DNA of 21,769 nt from assembly GCA_000969725.1 (NCBI GenBank), contig JXSR01S045113.1. One strand, written 5' to 3'. Of this stretch, positions 1 through 10,215 are shown in pieces. Positions within the stretch are counted from its first letter, which is position 1. Every line of letters starts with the position of its first letter. The position numbers and the translations under genes are program-made. The notes under the pieces are model-generated. The model had not been told where the DNA came from and searched no databases. It saw nothing but the letters and a program-made list of their open reading frames with translations. Source of the DNA: Ophiothrix spiculata. Lineage: Eukaryota; Echinodermata; Ophiuroidea; Amphilepidida; Ophiotrichidae.

Positions 1-270
1 TACTTCACAATAAATATTATCAAAATAATGAAGTGTTAAGCGGATTAAATTGTGTCAAAATCCCCATAAAATGCTTTGTATACCCAACAGATTAACTCTA
101 ATATCACAAAATGTAAAGGAATAAGGAAATAAAATATCTTGAATCATAAAATCCCGCTCTTTATAAAAGCAATTTACATATTTGTGGCTTCAACATGAGG
201 GATGGGTGCTCAACTTTTATTTTAGTAGATTGTGCAACCCGGATGCTTTTATACAATTTTACCCCTGTAT
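1..270. other. AT-rich DNA, no gene seen
   Basis: This AT-rich stretch shows no coding pattern, RNA gene or clear repeat. The minus-strand open frame over 161-364 has no recognisable domain, and its upstream part lies in the palindromic repeat patch that follows, so I do not call it a gene. Confidence 0.5.
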
Positions 271-540
271 TAGCTCCTGGACCATATTGCCCTGGAGAAA
301 TAAAATGCTCATGAACAATATTTGCCTTACAAATCTTCAATTGTAGTATATGCTCCAGGAGCATGTTTGACTAAAATGATCCAGGTCCACATTTGATAAT
401 GCTCCTGGAGCATGTTTTTAATTCAAACACTTTCCTGGAGCATTCTCAGTAACACATGCCCCCTAAAGCAAATCTCAAATTTTAAGGGCTTTACATGAAC
501 TATGCTCCTTGACCGTACGCTCCTGCAGCTATTAGGCTTA
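271..540. repeat. cluster of ATGCTCC/GGAGCAT palindromes
   Basis: A degenerate word, GCTCCTGGAGCAT and its parts, recurs through this patch. Two near-perfect palindromes are visible: ATGCTCCAGGAGCAT at 350-364 and ATGCTCCTGGAGCAT at 399-413. They differ only at the central base, so each is close to the reverse complement of the other. Related partial words occur at 271-280 (AGCTCCTGG), 291-297, 433-443 (TCCTGGAGCAT), 501-510 and 516-527. GGAGCATGTTT follows both full palindromes, so the unit spans about 49 bp and is partly tandem. It could be a decayed satellite, the remains of a hairpin transposon, or a cluster of dimeric protein-binding sites. No function can be read from sequence alone. 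Confidence 0.55.
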
Positions 541-1772
541 TACGGCCAAAATCGCACAAAAGCTATGTGACATGTGGAACAGAGCAGTCCCCTTTAGCCT
601 TGTTGAACTGGTTTTTAAAAAGAAAAATGCTGCTTTCAGAAATGTTTTTCCCAAAATTTATCAACTTTACAACTGAAAATTTATGAAATCAAAATACTTT
701 TAGCAAAAATTTTTATGATTGGGGTGTTTCCTGGAACTGAAAAATGTTTGACGGGGCCAGCCTCTATTGAGGAATTGTGAAGAGGGATTTTTCTTGCTAT
801 ACATCTCCATTACGATTTTACGTATTCCCCCCCCCCCCCTTGGGATTAAAGAGCCTCATAATTTCATATTCAACAATCATTCCACATTCATTATGATAAT
901 CGTCCATAATATCTTCACACATCAAAATCTCTTATCATGTGAGTGAAATACTTGTTTACGTCAAGAGGAATTATATCTGACATAGTAAAATGGAATTTAA
1001 TACAAATCGTGACTTTTTTGTCACTTCAATACTTGTTGAAGCCGATTATTAGATTATATTGTAATAATCGAAACAGATTTGAATATGAAAGTGTTTCATC
1101 GACATCAGCTCTACCATTGTAGTCAAAAACGTGAATATAACAGACTTTACACAACATACTTAGAATGAATGCAAAATTCATCATGTTTGCATTTCTTCTT
1201 TACTAAAGGTCACTTGAAATCAACACGAAAAATTTACATCAAATTCAAATTAAATGCAGGAATCTCGACATATTCGCAAACACCTGGAGGGGTAAGCGCA
1301 TGGAGTGTTTGCTTTTTGATTAACTCCTGTCAAGAAGTTTCATTTATTTTTCAATATTATATCTATTTTGTCCTTGCATATAATTTTCTATTATTGCCAA
1401 ATTCCTATCCAGTAAAATTTGATCACAATGTCAGTAAGTCAATGAATAACACCTTGAAATTTGGTAAAACAGGAAAAAATTGAACTAATAAAATAGACCC
1501 CCTCGTGTAATATTTTCGATACGAAAAACTTGTTGGGATTTACGTTTGCCAATATGGAAATTGAACTGTTGGTCATTTCTCTTTATTTTATCATTAAACT
1601 TTCAAGAATTCAAAACCAACCTTGCACAATTTGTTGAACATTTAAAAGAGTATCTGGCATGATAAAATTAGCCAAAAATAGGGGTGGTTTCAAAAACACA
1701 ATTTAAAATTGTGATTTAGCTCCCATTAAAACACTGATTGAAGTTTGAGAACAAGCAGAGAATATCAAAATA
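541..1772. other. AT-rich DNA with a 13-C homopolymer, no gene seen
   Basis: This is ordinary AT-rich sequence with a run of 13 C at 827-839. A plus-strand open frame of 104 codons covers 1169-1483. It is rich in F, Y, N and K as AT-rich noise would be, and it has no recognisable domain, so I treat it as chance. Confidence 0.5.
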
Positions 1773-1957
1773 TTAGTTATAAAAAAAGAAGATTGTCCAT
1801 TCTTTAATCCCTGTATTGTTAATTATTCCTTTAGATGTTATTGCTGTCAAATGCTTAGTATTGAAGCCATTAATTTCTACTTTTCTCAATGGCCCATAAC
1901 TAATGGCAAAACCGCTTCCTCCCCGTCTTGCCCATGAAATAAGAGATATATATTTTT
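1773..1957 (-). CDS. partial exon or pseudoexon: middle of an F5/8 type C (discoidin)-like domain
   Basis: Seen: on the minus strand a long pyrimidine tract ends in TTAG (AG at 1959-1958), a strong splice acceptor. The frame behind it runs about 60 codons to a TAA at 1773-1775. The peptide contains WARRGGSGFAIS, then LRKVEIN, then HLTAITSKG, then GIKEWTIFF. Known: F5/8C domains carry ARL..GGGAW, then LQVDLG, then VTGVATQG, then W.V.EYKVSYS in that order with similar spacing; they are secreted or ectodomain modules that bind lipid, glycan or protein. Inference: this is the middle third of such a domain. Odd points: the usual GAW tryptophan is F here; no GT donor precedes the stop; a run of 7 A lies near the end (plus strand); I found no matching first or last third nearby. 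A decayed copy is therefore as likely as a live exon. Chance resemblance is not excluded. Confidence 0.42.
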
Positions 1958-1979
1958 CTAAGAAAAGGTAAGGACACAA

Positions 1980-3208
1980 ATTAAATCGTCCTGCATGCTA
2001 AATTAAAGTTCAAATTTTGATGCATTCTGTTAATCACCTTTTTTATTCAGATTAGCAGTAATTGCGCACATTTCTTCTCAATTGTTACCACTAATTACTT
2101 TTTACAGGTAAATTTCACTCATCAGAAGGTTAAATTTAGTATGCAAAGACAATTGATGACTTAAGGTTCATTAATTAGTAGTAATCTCCACCTGCCCGCT
2201 TTATCTTACCTGTGGTCAATATCACTAAACAATTGCGATGTATTCATGCACTCCGCGTGTCACCTAGCCAATCAGAACGCAAGAATATAAAGTACAGGGA
2301 GTACAGTGGCTCCTCTCTAAATCTATGGTCTATATTCAAATCAACAATATTCAATTAACAAACAAAAATTACATTTGTAAAATCTAACTCTAACTTGATA
2401 AAAATCCTACACAAACACGCATCTACTTGCTCGATCAAAGCCAAAGCTAGAAATAAGATTATGAAACCTATTCAATATAGATCTACAAAGCTAAAATTTC
2501 CTTTCAATAGCAACTGCTCACAAAGTGTACCAATTCTAGCAATCAAAATCCCAGGGCTTTGTGAACAGACAAGTTCATTCTCACAATATGCTAATCCTTT
2601 AATATCTAGGTGTGAAATCAAGTTCAAAGTCATAGTAAAGCAGGAGTTCTCAGTGGCCTGAAATACTAGGGAACTGTCTGGTGTGTATTTTTTACCCTAC
2701 AAATTACTTGGTCCTAAAAGAAAAGTGATACAGTGTTAAAAATTAATGAGGCACATGATTTTTTTGTAACTTAATTCCTCAAGACAATAAATATTTTAGC
2801 ATAGTCATAATTCCAGAATTCATGTGAACATGATTTGCATATTAATTAATGGGCGTAATTTCATTACTCAATTCTACCAAAACTCAAAAACTAAATTATA
2901 GGCCTACAAGTTACAAGTCAAAGATGTCCTGTAATTCCTCCATCTTTTATTCTTTTGGATATATTCATTTTTTTTCAACTCTGTGACAGTTATCGTATAT
3001 TCCATATACTGCAGATGCAGACCTTATGTAGTGTGGCGTTCTTAATTCCCATTCAGTTACGTTCACACCTGCTGCAATACTATTTGTTGATAGTGAAAAC
3101 AACACTCAGTGGTAAGAAACAAACATGGCAAAATTTCATTGAATGTTGAGAAAATAGCAATTTACATTCTCACTTTGGAAAATTTTGCTCACATACCGAA
3201 AATAAAAC
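1980..3208. other. AT-rich DNA, no gene seen; CCAAT/TATA-like words near 2270
   Basis: No coding exon is supported. CCAAT at 2268-2272 is followed by TATAAAG at 2286-2292, but the two lie only about 14 bp apart, much closer than in a normal promoter, so they are probably coincidental or part of a dispersed repeat. An 88-codon plus-strand open frame (2395-2661) has no recognisable domain. Confidence 0.4.
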
Positions 3209-3220
3209 TCATGAGAAAAT

Positions 3221-3240
3221 AGTAAATAAATAAATAAAAC
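3221..3240. repeat. short (TAAA)n microsatellite
   Basis: A run of about four TAAA units (AGTAAATAAATAAATAAAAC) is visible. It is an ordinary simple repeat. Confidence 0.7.
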
Positions 3241-3261
3241 TGATTGCAAAATACGAGGCAC

Positions 3262-3420
3262 CTTTTAATTGACTTCCGGCAAGAGTAATTTTTACTTGAG
3301 ACAAATGAGTAAATTTCAGGTAGTCCCTTGTTTTTGAAAAGCTGTGCCTGACTTCGAGTTGGTGCCGAGACACCTTCAAAATGGTGCCCCCTCTATTGAA
3401 AATTTCTGGATCTACCATGA
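3262..3420 (-). repeat. possible dispersed-repeat fragment (translation contains DPEIFNRGGT)
   Basis: On the minus strand this stretch translates through VDPEIFNRGGTILKV. From memory, that peptide recurs in spurious gene models of many marine invertebrates because a common short transposon carries it in one frame; I cannot verify this here. Only one copy is visible in the window, and no terminal repeats or target duplication can be assigned, so the borders are approximate. The alternative is a chance open frame of 69 codons. Confidence 0.3.
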
Positions 3421-3952
3421 TGTATGTTTGAATGTGCTACATCTTAGATTCTACAATTGCATCCTTTTGCCATGGAGGCACACATAATTTTCTTGACTGG
3501 TCTTTTTAAAAATTCACACGGAACATATACTGTTGTTTGACAAATTTTACACACTTTTACAACGACATATATGCATCTTGCATATTTCATAGTTTGCGTT
3601 GTTTGCGAGATGAATATGGGTGTGGGTGTGCTGCATAAATTAGTGTAACATGTCTTTATTGAATAACAGTGTCAAATTTAACAAACAGCAGTCAAAAGAC
3701 TTGTTGGCGAGTCTTTTTTTGAAAAACACTTCACTTGAAGAGATGTCTAGCCAAGCCAGCCAATGGTGGATTTCAATTAATGTAATAAAGAGGTCATAGG
3801 TTCACAGCACTTTTAAAGGCTGAAGCACTTAAATTGTGAATGAGTTCAAATTTCACATCTACTAATAGCGTTGTGTTTTTACTTTCAATACTGGTCATGC
3901 TCAACATGGCAACATGTTTACAGTTGAGTTCTAGAATTTCTCCGAATTACCA

Positions 3953-4044
3953 CCCGGAACCGGTATCTGTAATTTGCATTCTACATTCTGCCTACTGCCT
4001 ACGTTTGTGGTGATTTATCAACTCATGGCCAAAAATAATAAAAT
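3953..4044 (+). repeat. copy 1 of an inverted dispersed repeat
   Basis: This stretch matches the reverse complement of 4762-4853 over about 90 bp at roughly 75% identity. Shared blocks include CGGTATCTGTA, a TGC/CTACTGC-rich core, TTTGTGGTGA and GGCC(C/A)AAAA. Similarity may continue weakly to about 4080, where ACCAATATT is shared. No target duplication was found. It is probably an old transposon fragment. Confidence 0.55.
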
Positions 4045-4761
4045 GCAGGGTTATGGGTGCCACATACCAATATTCATGGCATAACCTATGAGGTACCAAG
4101 TTTCATTCGGTGATACTCACTGAGACAGTTTACTGAATGATAAATGAAGCTGAATTCTGTCAAGAATTGGATTTTTTATACTGAAGATTATTACCTTTGT
4201 AATCCAAAGTATTACATATTTGGCTTGTTTGGGAGCTCCGGGAGCCTAATATAAAGACTTTACAAAACCGTTGCTCATACATAGCAGTAGATATATGGTT
4301 AATAATCTAATATACATTCACCTTTCTAACCCTTCTTCATAAGGGAATTTCTGTTTCCAGGCAGTAGTTCATAAACAGACTTAAGGGGAACATATCATTG
4401 AGCAATAAAGTTTAATATTTCTGTAAATATGTCAACTTTAGTAGATCGTACTATTATAATATGAGATATATTTAATAAAATTCCATAAGCTAAAAACAAA
4501 AATCTAAAAAAAACTACCACGATTTTTTAAGGTAATAACATAACAAGAATTGGTAAAAGTTAACAATTACAATGATATAGGGCCTATTCCCCTTAATCAT
4601 AAGGAATTTTGTACTGTTTGACTTATTGACTGAACTGATTGGATAATGATCAGTCATTTCTTGAAATAGGTCAACAACATACAATATCAGAGTGTCTCGG
4701 GGACAGTTCTAAGACATATTCTACATTTAATATTGGAATAATTGAACAAACATGAATTTTG

Positions 4762-4853
4762 TATTTTGGGCCAAAAATGTAAAACTGTTGATGACTCACC
4801 ACAAAAGTATGCAGTATGCCAGAATGCAGTAGGCAAAATACAGATACCGCACC
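4762..4853 (-). repeat. copy 2 of the inverted dispersed repeat
   Basis: The reverse complement of this stretch aligns with 3953-4044. The word ACCCGGAACC lies next to both copies in plus orientation (3952-3961 and 4850-4859), so the edge of the unit is itself near-palindromic around CCGGAACCGG. Two overlapping minus-strand open frames here (4671-4872) follow the repeat and are not genes. Confidence 0.55.
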
Positions 4854-4872
4854 CGGAACCATCTTGGATCAT

Positions 4873-6690
4873 TTAGCATTCATAGCATGTCTCAAGATCT
4901 GTTATATAGCAGCATTGCTGTGGATATACCGGTACTTTACATATTTACTGAAATGATAATTGTGCTATTTGTGAATTCTATTTGCATATTTTACGATGGT
5001 TGCGAATTCACAAAATCAAATACTGCATTGTCTTTTTAAAGAAGACCAAGAAGTGTAATTTAAAACCATGTTGCATTTTACCAACTTAGGTTTATTTACT
5101 ATTTAAAATGTCAATTGCCATTTTTATGCTAAAATTAAACTAAAATACTATGAGCAATGCCAATAATATGAACAATTTCCTATTTAAATCTAAACTACCA
5201 AAATAGACATTTAAATAATGAAGCTTGAGAAAAATTGCTAAACTAGGTCTATGTGATCTAAACTACAATAATTCTTCATTAAACAATCAATTAAATTCCC
5301 CAGGTAAGAGTCCACATTTAATTAGGCCACAATACTAATCAATGGTCAGTACACTAATTAAATAATACTGTAACGGCATCATTTTGTAAGATGCATATTT
5401 TTCCAAAAATATATTCCTCTCGAATAATCATCGTTTCCAAAACTGGCTATCCTCACAATTTTTTCAAAACCACAAAATGCAGGACCTCCAGGATGCAATG
5501 ACCGAAACTTGGAGTGGTTTGACCCTAGCAATTATACTGACCCACCTTAACATTACACTCAAACCATCAAAGTCAAGAACAATACAAATGACCTGGTTTA
5601 CACACCCATTGTCTTAAAATCAGATAAGGTGTTTTCTTTTTCATATAATTACCAAAAACATGGCTATGTAATTTAGTATTAAGGCACTTTCACGTTGGCG
5701 GCAAAGATCAAACAGGATTGGTGTTTTCACTCTTTTCATGCCCTTTGTATAATTAAAAATAACCATAAGCAATTAACAAGGCAGTGACCAAGGTCCAGAA
5801 TAATTTGGGTTATCTTCTATTGATATTACAATAATTTGAGCTATCTTCTCCTGATAATGATAGCAAATGCTGCTGATAATTGTTGTCTTTATATCAACTC
5901 ATATCAAACTTCTTATTGACTTATTGAATTTTTTTAATCTGTCATGAACTTGAAAATTATAAATGATTACAATATAATATTGCTAAGATATGATTTGAAA
6001 ATAGATTTGTGTAAAAAACAATTTAAAATATATATTGTGACTAATACAATGGGCATCTGCATTGAAAATACACAATATCCACACATTGGTACTTTTCTTC
6101 CCACATAGGCCTACTTATGGAATAAATTTGGGATCCTGAATATAATTCTAATAACAGGGAAATCATTTGGAAACAATCTATACCTAACAAAACAAAGCCC
6201 TGTCAGTCCAAAAACTCAAATCATTGGTGATAGGGGCACCTGCTTGTCAAAATTAATTTAAAATATTGGTTCAAGCAAAGAATACTTTGGTTCAAGCAAG
6301 AAAAGACATACCAACTTGTTGGTAGTTGAATTATTCTGAGATGGTTCTCTAAAAACTTGTGGTGGTGCTCCTATGCAGATACAGGCTAAAAGATGTAGGC
6401 TATGGGGTTGGAATGATTGGTAGATTATTAGAATTATTCAACTGAAATTTTGTGACTTGTCTGGACAGATTTGTAAAAATTATTCTGTAGATGAAATATT
6501 TGTTCCGATGTAAAAAGGGTAATCTCAGCTCTATTTGTTATATAATACACAGTACAATCAGTTTGCACTGTTACCTTATGCTAAAGTTGAAACATAATAC
6601 CGACTCCATACAAACAGTTTCTTGTTCTACATCATACATTATGTATAACCTATTAGAAATTTGGAACACTCTTAACTAACACTATTGAAT
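4873..6690. other. AT-rich DNA, no gene seen; one short tandem duplication
   Basis: No coding pattern or RNA gene is visible. Positions 5799-5825 and 5830-5856 are an imperfect direct repeat (AATAATTTGGGTTATCTTCT against AATAATTTGAGCTATCTTCT), period 31 bp. At 5318-5332 the word TTTAATTAGGCCACA matches the flank and tip of the MITE at 11117, followed in both places by CTAAT. It may be a relic end, but it is too short to be sure. Confidence 0.4.
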
Positions 6691-6692
6691 GC

Positions 6693-6923
6693 TTGTACAA
6701 CCCCCTCCACAGATTGCTCACGATAAAACCAACACTCAACGCAAAGGTCATAACCTCAAAAAAACAATTTGTATGCAAAATAATTTTAACTCATGACCCC
6801 CTACTGCAAACATACAAAGCCCAACAAGTAATTCCTTATCCACAATACACATTTACACTTTCCACAAACAAGAAAATTCAAGCCTTAGCCAAGAACGACA
6901 AACTCAAACACTCGAAGGTTTAG
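6693..6923 (+). other. A/C-rich open stretch behind a good acceptor, function unknown
   Basis: The plus strand is unusually rich in A and C and poor in G and T from about 6700 to 6910. A pyrimidine-rich acceptor (CCCCCTCCACAG, ending 6712) precedes an open frame that runs to a TAG at 6921-6923. The peptide is lysine- and threonine-rich, with no motif I recognise. No usable donor or start context supports it. The strand bias could reflect a decayed repeat as easily as a terminal exon. Confidence 0.15.
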
Positions 6924-7101
6924 CAAGCAAATGAGTTGTTGATGTATTCGTTTACTCAGCAGCCCTGTGCGGCCATTTTCTACCTGGCATTGCATATTAG
7001 AGTCGGCGAGACAATAGGCCCTAGGTCAGGAATAAATGGTTTGGTAATTGTTCTCTGTGTTTTATCCGTGTCTACCAATTGTCAATCTGTATTTGTGATT
7101 A

Positions 7102-7506
7102 TGATTTCAACTGATTATATGTGTGATTACAATTCGAAGTACAAACATGATTTTGTGGCGTGGATTTTTCAAGTAAAATATTGAAAGAACTAAGTATAAT
7201 TTTCAATTGTATGTCCCAACATTCCAAGGATTGAATGCTCTCATTTAGCCTCACAATGCTTCTTTTTTGCATGACCATGATAACTGCCCATAAGACTGTA
7301 TGAATCAGTGTTCCTGGTCCTATTCCTATGGCGTGCCATTGCTGCAGGAGACAAGATATTGGCGCAACAGGTTTTGAGAATGAATGTGTGAGAGATGCTT
7401 TTTCTTGCTTCCAATTTTCAGACTCATGTGTTGATTTTGGCGCAAGCACCTCTTCAAATTCGTTCGAACTGGCATCTGGTGCAAGCTTAAAATCCTTAAT
7501 GGAACT
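7102..7506 (-). other. possible exon with a hydrophobic segment, unidentified
   Basis: On the minus strand, GATAACAG (AG at 7508-7507) could act as a weak acceptor. The frame behind it stays open for 135 codons. The first 50 or so residues are polar and acidic (KLAPDASSNEFEEVL, then STHESENWKQEK). They are followed by a hydrophobic stretch around GTLIHTVLWAVIMVM and then QKR, which resembles a membrane segment with a basic stop-transfer end. I recognise no family. The pyrimidine tract is poor and no consensus donor is present. One or so frames of this length are expected by chance in the window, so this is only a hypothesis. Confidence 0.18.
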
Positions 7507-7534
7507 CTGTTATCAATGTATCTCTGGAAGTTAG

Positions 7535-8193
7535 AAATTACTCCTGAGGAAACAACACTTGAAAATGTTGGCTTAAATATCCCTGAAATTTAATTTTTTC
7601 CCAAAAATATTAGGCATGATTTTTTCCCTTTAACCTTACTCTCTCCTTTCCCATACATACTCCACTGCAATAGCATCTCTTCAACAAATTTTTAGTTTTC
7701 TTGAAATCACTTTATTATCATGAGATAATGTAATTTGATGTGAAACTTTATTTTCAAATTTTTTAATTTGTTCCCTTTTACAAACAAACACACATCCTAC
7801 CAAAGTCTGTGATGTATAATCAGGTGGTCAACTTGACTTCTAATTCAAGAACATTTCAAACAGCCAACTTTAACGACTTGTTAAAAAAGACCATATGACA
7901 TACAAGTATCAAATATAAATATAATCACTTTCTAAAAATACTCCCCTTTCAACCTATATTGAATATTTACCAAATAACCTGCCAATAAGTGTTGGTTATG
8001 GTCAACCTGAAGTGGTCAGCTAAGCAATTCAAGCCCTGGCCTGAGCTTGACCATCCAAGCTAAGAGTTTGTCCAGGACCTTAAAGATCACCTCAAGTGGT
8101 GTGTTCATGACACTCTTCAAGAGTTCAAGATTTGCATAAGAGAGCAGGGTTTTTTTCACAAGGTTTAGATGCAAGTATGCTTTCCACACACAC
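7535..8193. other. AT-rich DNA, no gene seen
   Basis: Nothing beyond ordinary AT-rich sequence is visible. A mild local cluster of CAAGTGGT/AAGCTAAG words at 8010-8110 has no clear period or symmetry. Confidence 0.45.
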
Positions 8194-8437
8194 CTGTAGT
8201 GCCATACAGGTGCACATAATTATGATAAAACAAAAACTGACTTGCAGCATTCAATTTGACACTTGGCAAATTTATTTCTGTCAATTTTAACTTCTCTGTT
8301 GACCTACTAATTGTCTTAAATTTTGAGTTAAGTGACATGAGGTAAACTGACCCATCAAGTTTTAAATCCTTAATAAGAAGTGGTATTGGAAGCGTTGATG
8401 AGATGATGACTAGCAGGTCATTAACTGAAACAAAATA
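8194..8437 (-). other. possible internal exon (244 bp) with acceptor and donor, unidentified
   Basis: On the minus strand, TTTGTTTCCATTGCAG ends with AG at 8439-8438, and ACTACAG|GTGTGTG places a fair donor at 8193-8192. The single open frame between them is continuous and encodes about 81 residues, starting in codon phase 0 and ending one base into a codon. The peptide includes LPIPLLIKDLKLDGSVYLM and LTEINLPSVKLNAAS. It is hydrophobic and mixed, and I recognise no family. Both splice signals fitting one frame is the only support. The open frame of 110 codons is about as long as chance allows. Confidence 0.2.
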
Positions 8438-8730
8438 CTGCAATGGAAACAAAAGCGGGTTCCTCCTCTTTGGAAACAATAAGGTTATTGCCCTCAAATG
8501 GACCTACCATTGAAACGCTCATGAATATTTTTAATAGACTAATTATTGTACATCAATCCTACAGTTTATTCTGAACTCTTTTTCCTCAGGATGTTTTTTT
8601 ATATATAATATCTTCCATAAAATAATTGCCCAGAATATGAATATAAAATTATAGTTTTGGCATTATGAATGAGAAACATGAATCATCTAGGAAAACTACA
8701 ATTACAATTTGCCATTCATAAGTTTAAAAA

Positions 8731-9015
8731 GTAGTGGAACAGAGGACTCGTAAACGGAAGGTTGCGAGTTCGAGCTTCGCTAGTGCCAACCTAGGCAAAT
8801 CACTTTATCTATCACACTTGCCTTGTCAACCACTTGCCATTACCATTTGCAACCAGCACATTTGGGAAGCTGTTTAGGGTGAGTATTACAATAAGTGCGG
8901 ATAGGTCTGTGCAGGTGGCCTAGTGTAAGGCAACGTTACGACGTAATAATAATAGCCCGCACTTTGTAACCACTGGAAAAGGTCTGATATACAATGCCAA
9001 AATTATTATTATTAT
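8731..9015 (+). mobile_element. tRNA-derived SINE with tRNA-Thr-like head and (ATT)n tail
   Basis: The head holds an A-box-like TAGTGGAACAGAGG (8732-8745) and a B-box-like GAGTTCGAGCT (8766-8776), about 20 bp apart and shorter than in a normal tRNA. The intervening CTCGTAAAC and the T-arm GTTGCGAGTTCGAGCTTCGC resemble a tRNA-Thr anticodon loop and T-arm. A body of about 220 bp unrelated to tRNA follows, including ACCTAGGCAAATCACTTTA and AGCCCGCACTTTGTAACC. It ends in AATTATTATTATTAT at 9001-9015. Such elements are transcribed by RNA polymerase III and mobilised by LINE proteins acting on the 3' tail. The 5' border is approximate and no clear target duplication was found. The head is too degenerate to be a functional tRNA gene. 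Confidence 0.7.
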
Positions 9016-9699
9016 ATACCTCTACCGGGATGATGTTCACATAGTTATATAACACTGAGAGTAAATTTCAAATTCAGGTCATACATGTTTATTTTTTCCC
9101 TTTCCAGTTCATTGAAATGATGCGGTAATAAACCTTTGATTACAATAAAAATTGTTCATTGACATTTTTAATGGGACAAGGCCACAACGAAAGTGGGTCT
9201 ACATGAACCAACGATACATTGTTGTAACAATAACAACAGTGAATAAGAATTCAAAATTCGCGTGACCAAAATCGAATTTGAGTATTAACTTCGGGTACTT
9301 GCAACATTTCATGTGAGACACTAATTTTATGGACAACTTATCTATTGATGTTTTGATATTTTATTATTTTATTATCCAATTTTTACCTTAAAAATAGAAC
9401 AAATAGGGCTACCAACAGTACGCTGTAACAATTTTTTCAGCTAGACACACAAATTTTGACCCTTGTTTAAATAGCACCGTCATGCTCTATTTCAGACAAA
9501 CAGATCAATCAAATGGAATCAATTAAAATCGTGAGAAGGTCTGCACCAAATTAGATCACTGAAATGACTAAGAACAAACATGCCAAGTACATCCACCCTA
9601 TGTCATGCATGTGGACAATGTTAAACCATAATTCCTTGTTGTCAGATCTAATGGATATTTAGGCCAAAAACAAAGATGTTCTATTCAGTGTCCTGCCAA
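9016..9699. other. AT-rich DNA, no gene seen
   Basis: No coding pattern, RNA gene or clear repeat can be supported here. Confidence 0.45.
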
Positions 9700-10215
9700 G
9701 TTCGAAACATAGGGGAAATGTAAAGATTTGGCAAGCTATTGTTTGACACGATTTGATTTGTGGAGCTATTGTTTGACACAATCAATTCTAATTCGAGTCT
9801 AATTTTTTAATATTCAAATCTGGAGCCATATTTACACTTCATATACAGTCATGTAATGCTAATTCAACACATTAATAATGTTCTGCTTCAAGTTAAAGAT
9901 ATATGTCAAAGACTTTGTAAGGAATTGTTTAACACAATCAAGCCTAATTCCAGACTAAATTTGTCATTCAAATCTGGAGGCATGTTTACACTAATTTAAC
10001 ACATAGACCTAATCGAAAGAAACAACAACAACAAAACAATCAAAGATACTAGACACGCCCCAGTAATTATTGCTCCTTATACATACATACATTAATGTTT
10101 TGCATCAAGATCAAGATGTATTGCAAAGATTTCATGAACTATTGTTTGGCACAATCAAGCCTAATTTTTTATTACATTTTGTCACTCAAATCAGCAGGTA
10201 TGTTAAAATCAAATT
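9700..10215 (+). repeat. degenerate long-period tandem repeat, about three units
   Basis: The block GCTATTGTTTGACACAATC.A..CTAATT, then ATTCAAATCTGGAGGCATGTTTACAC, recurs with anchors ACAATCA at 9778, 9934 and 10151. The periods are 156 and 217 bp. The linking part (ATTAATGTTTTGCATCAAG, then AAAGAT) also recurs between anchors. The longer second period contains a (CAA)n-rich insertion near 10020-10037. A smaller duplication of AGCTATTGTTTGACAC lies at 9734 and 9765. Copies are diverged with many gaps, so the array is old. An 83-codon open frame over the last unit is incidental. Confidence 0.55.

Noticed and set aside
1169..1483. 104-codon plus-strand open frame
   Set aside because: No domain, AT-driven composition, and about as long as chance gives in this window.
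2268..2292. CCAAT plus TATA promoter
   Set aside because: The two words are only about 14 bp apart and no transcript or exon follows.
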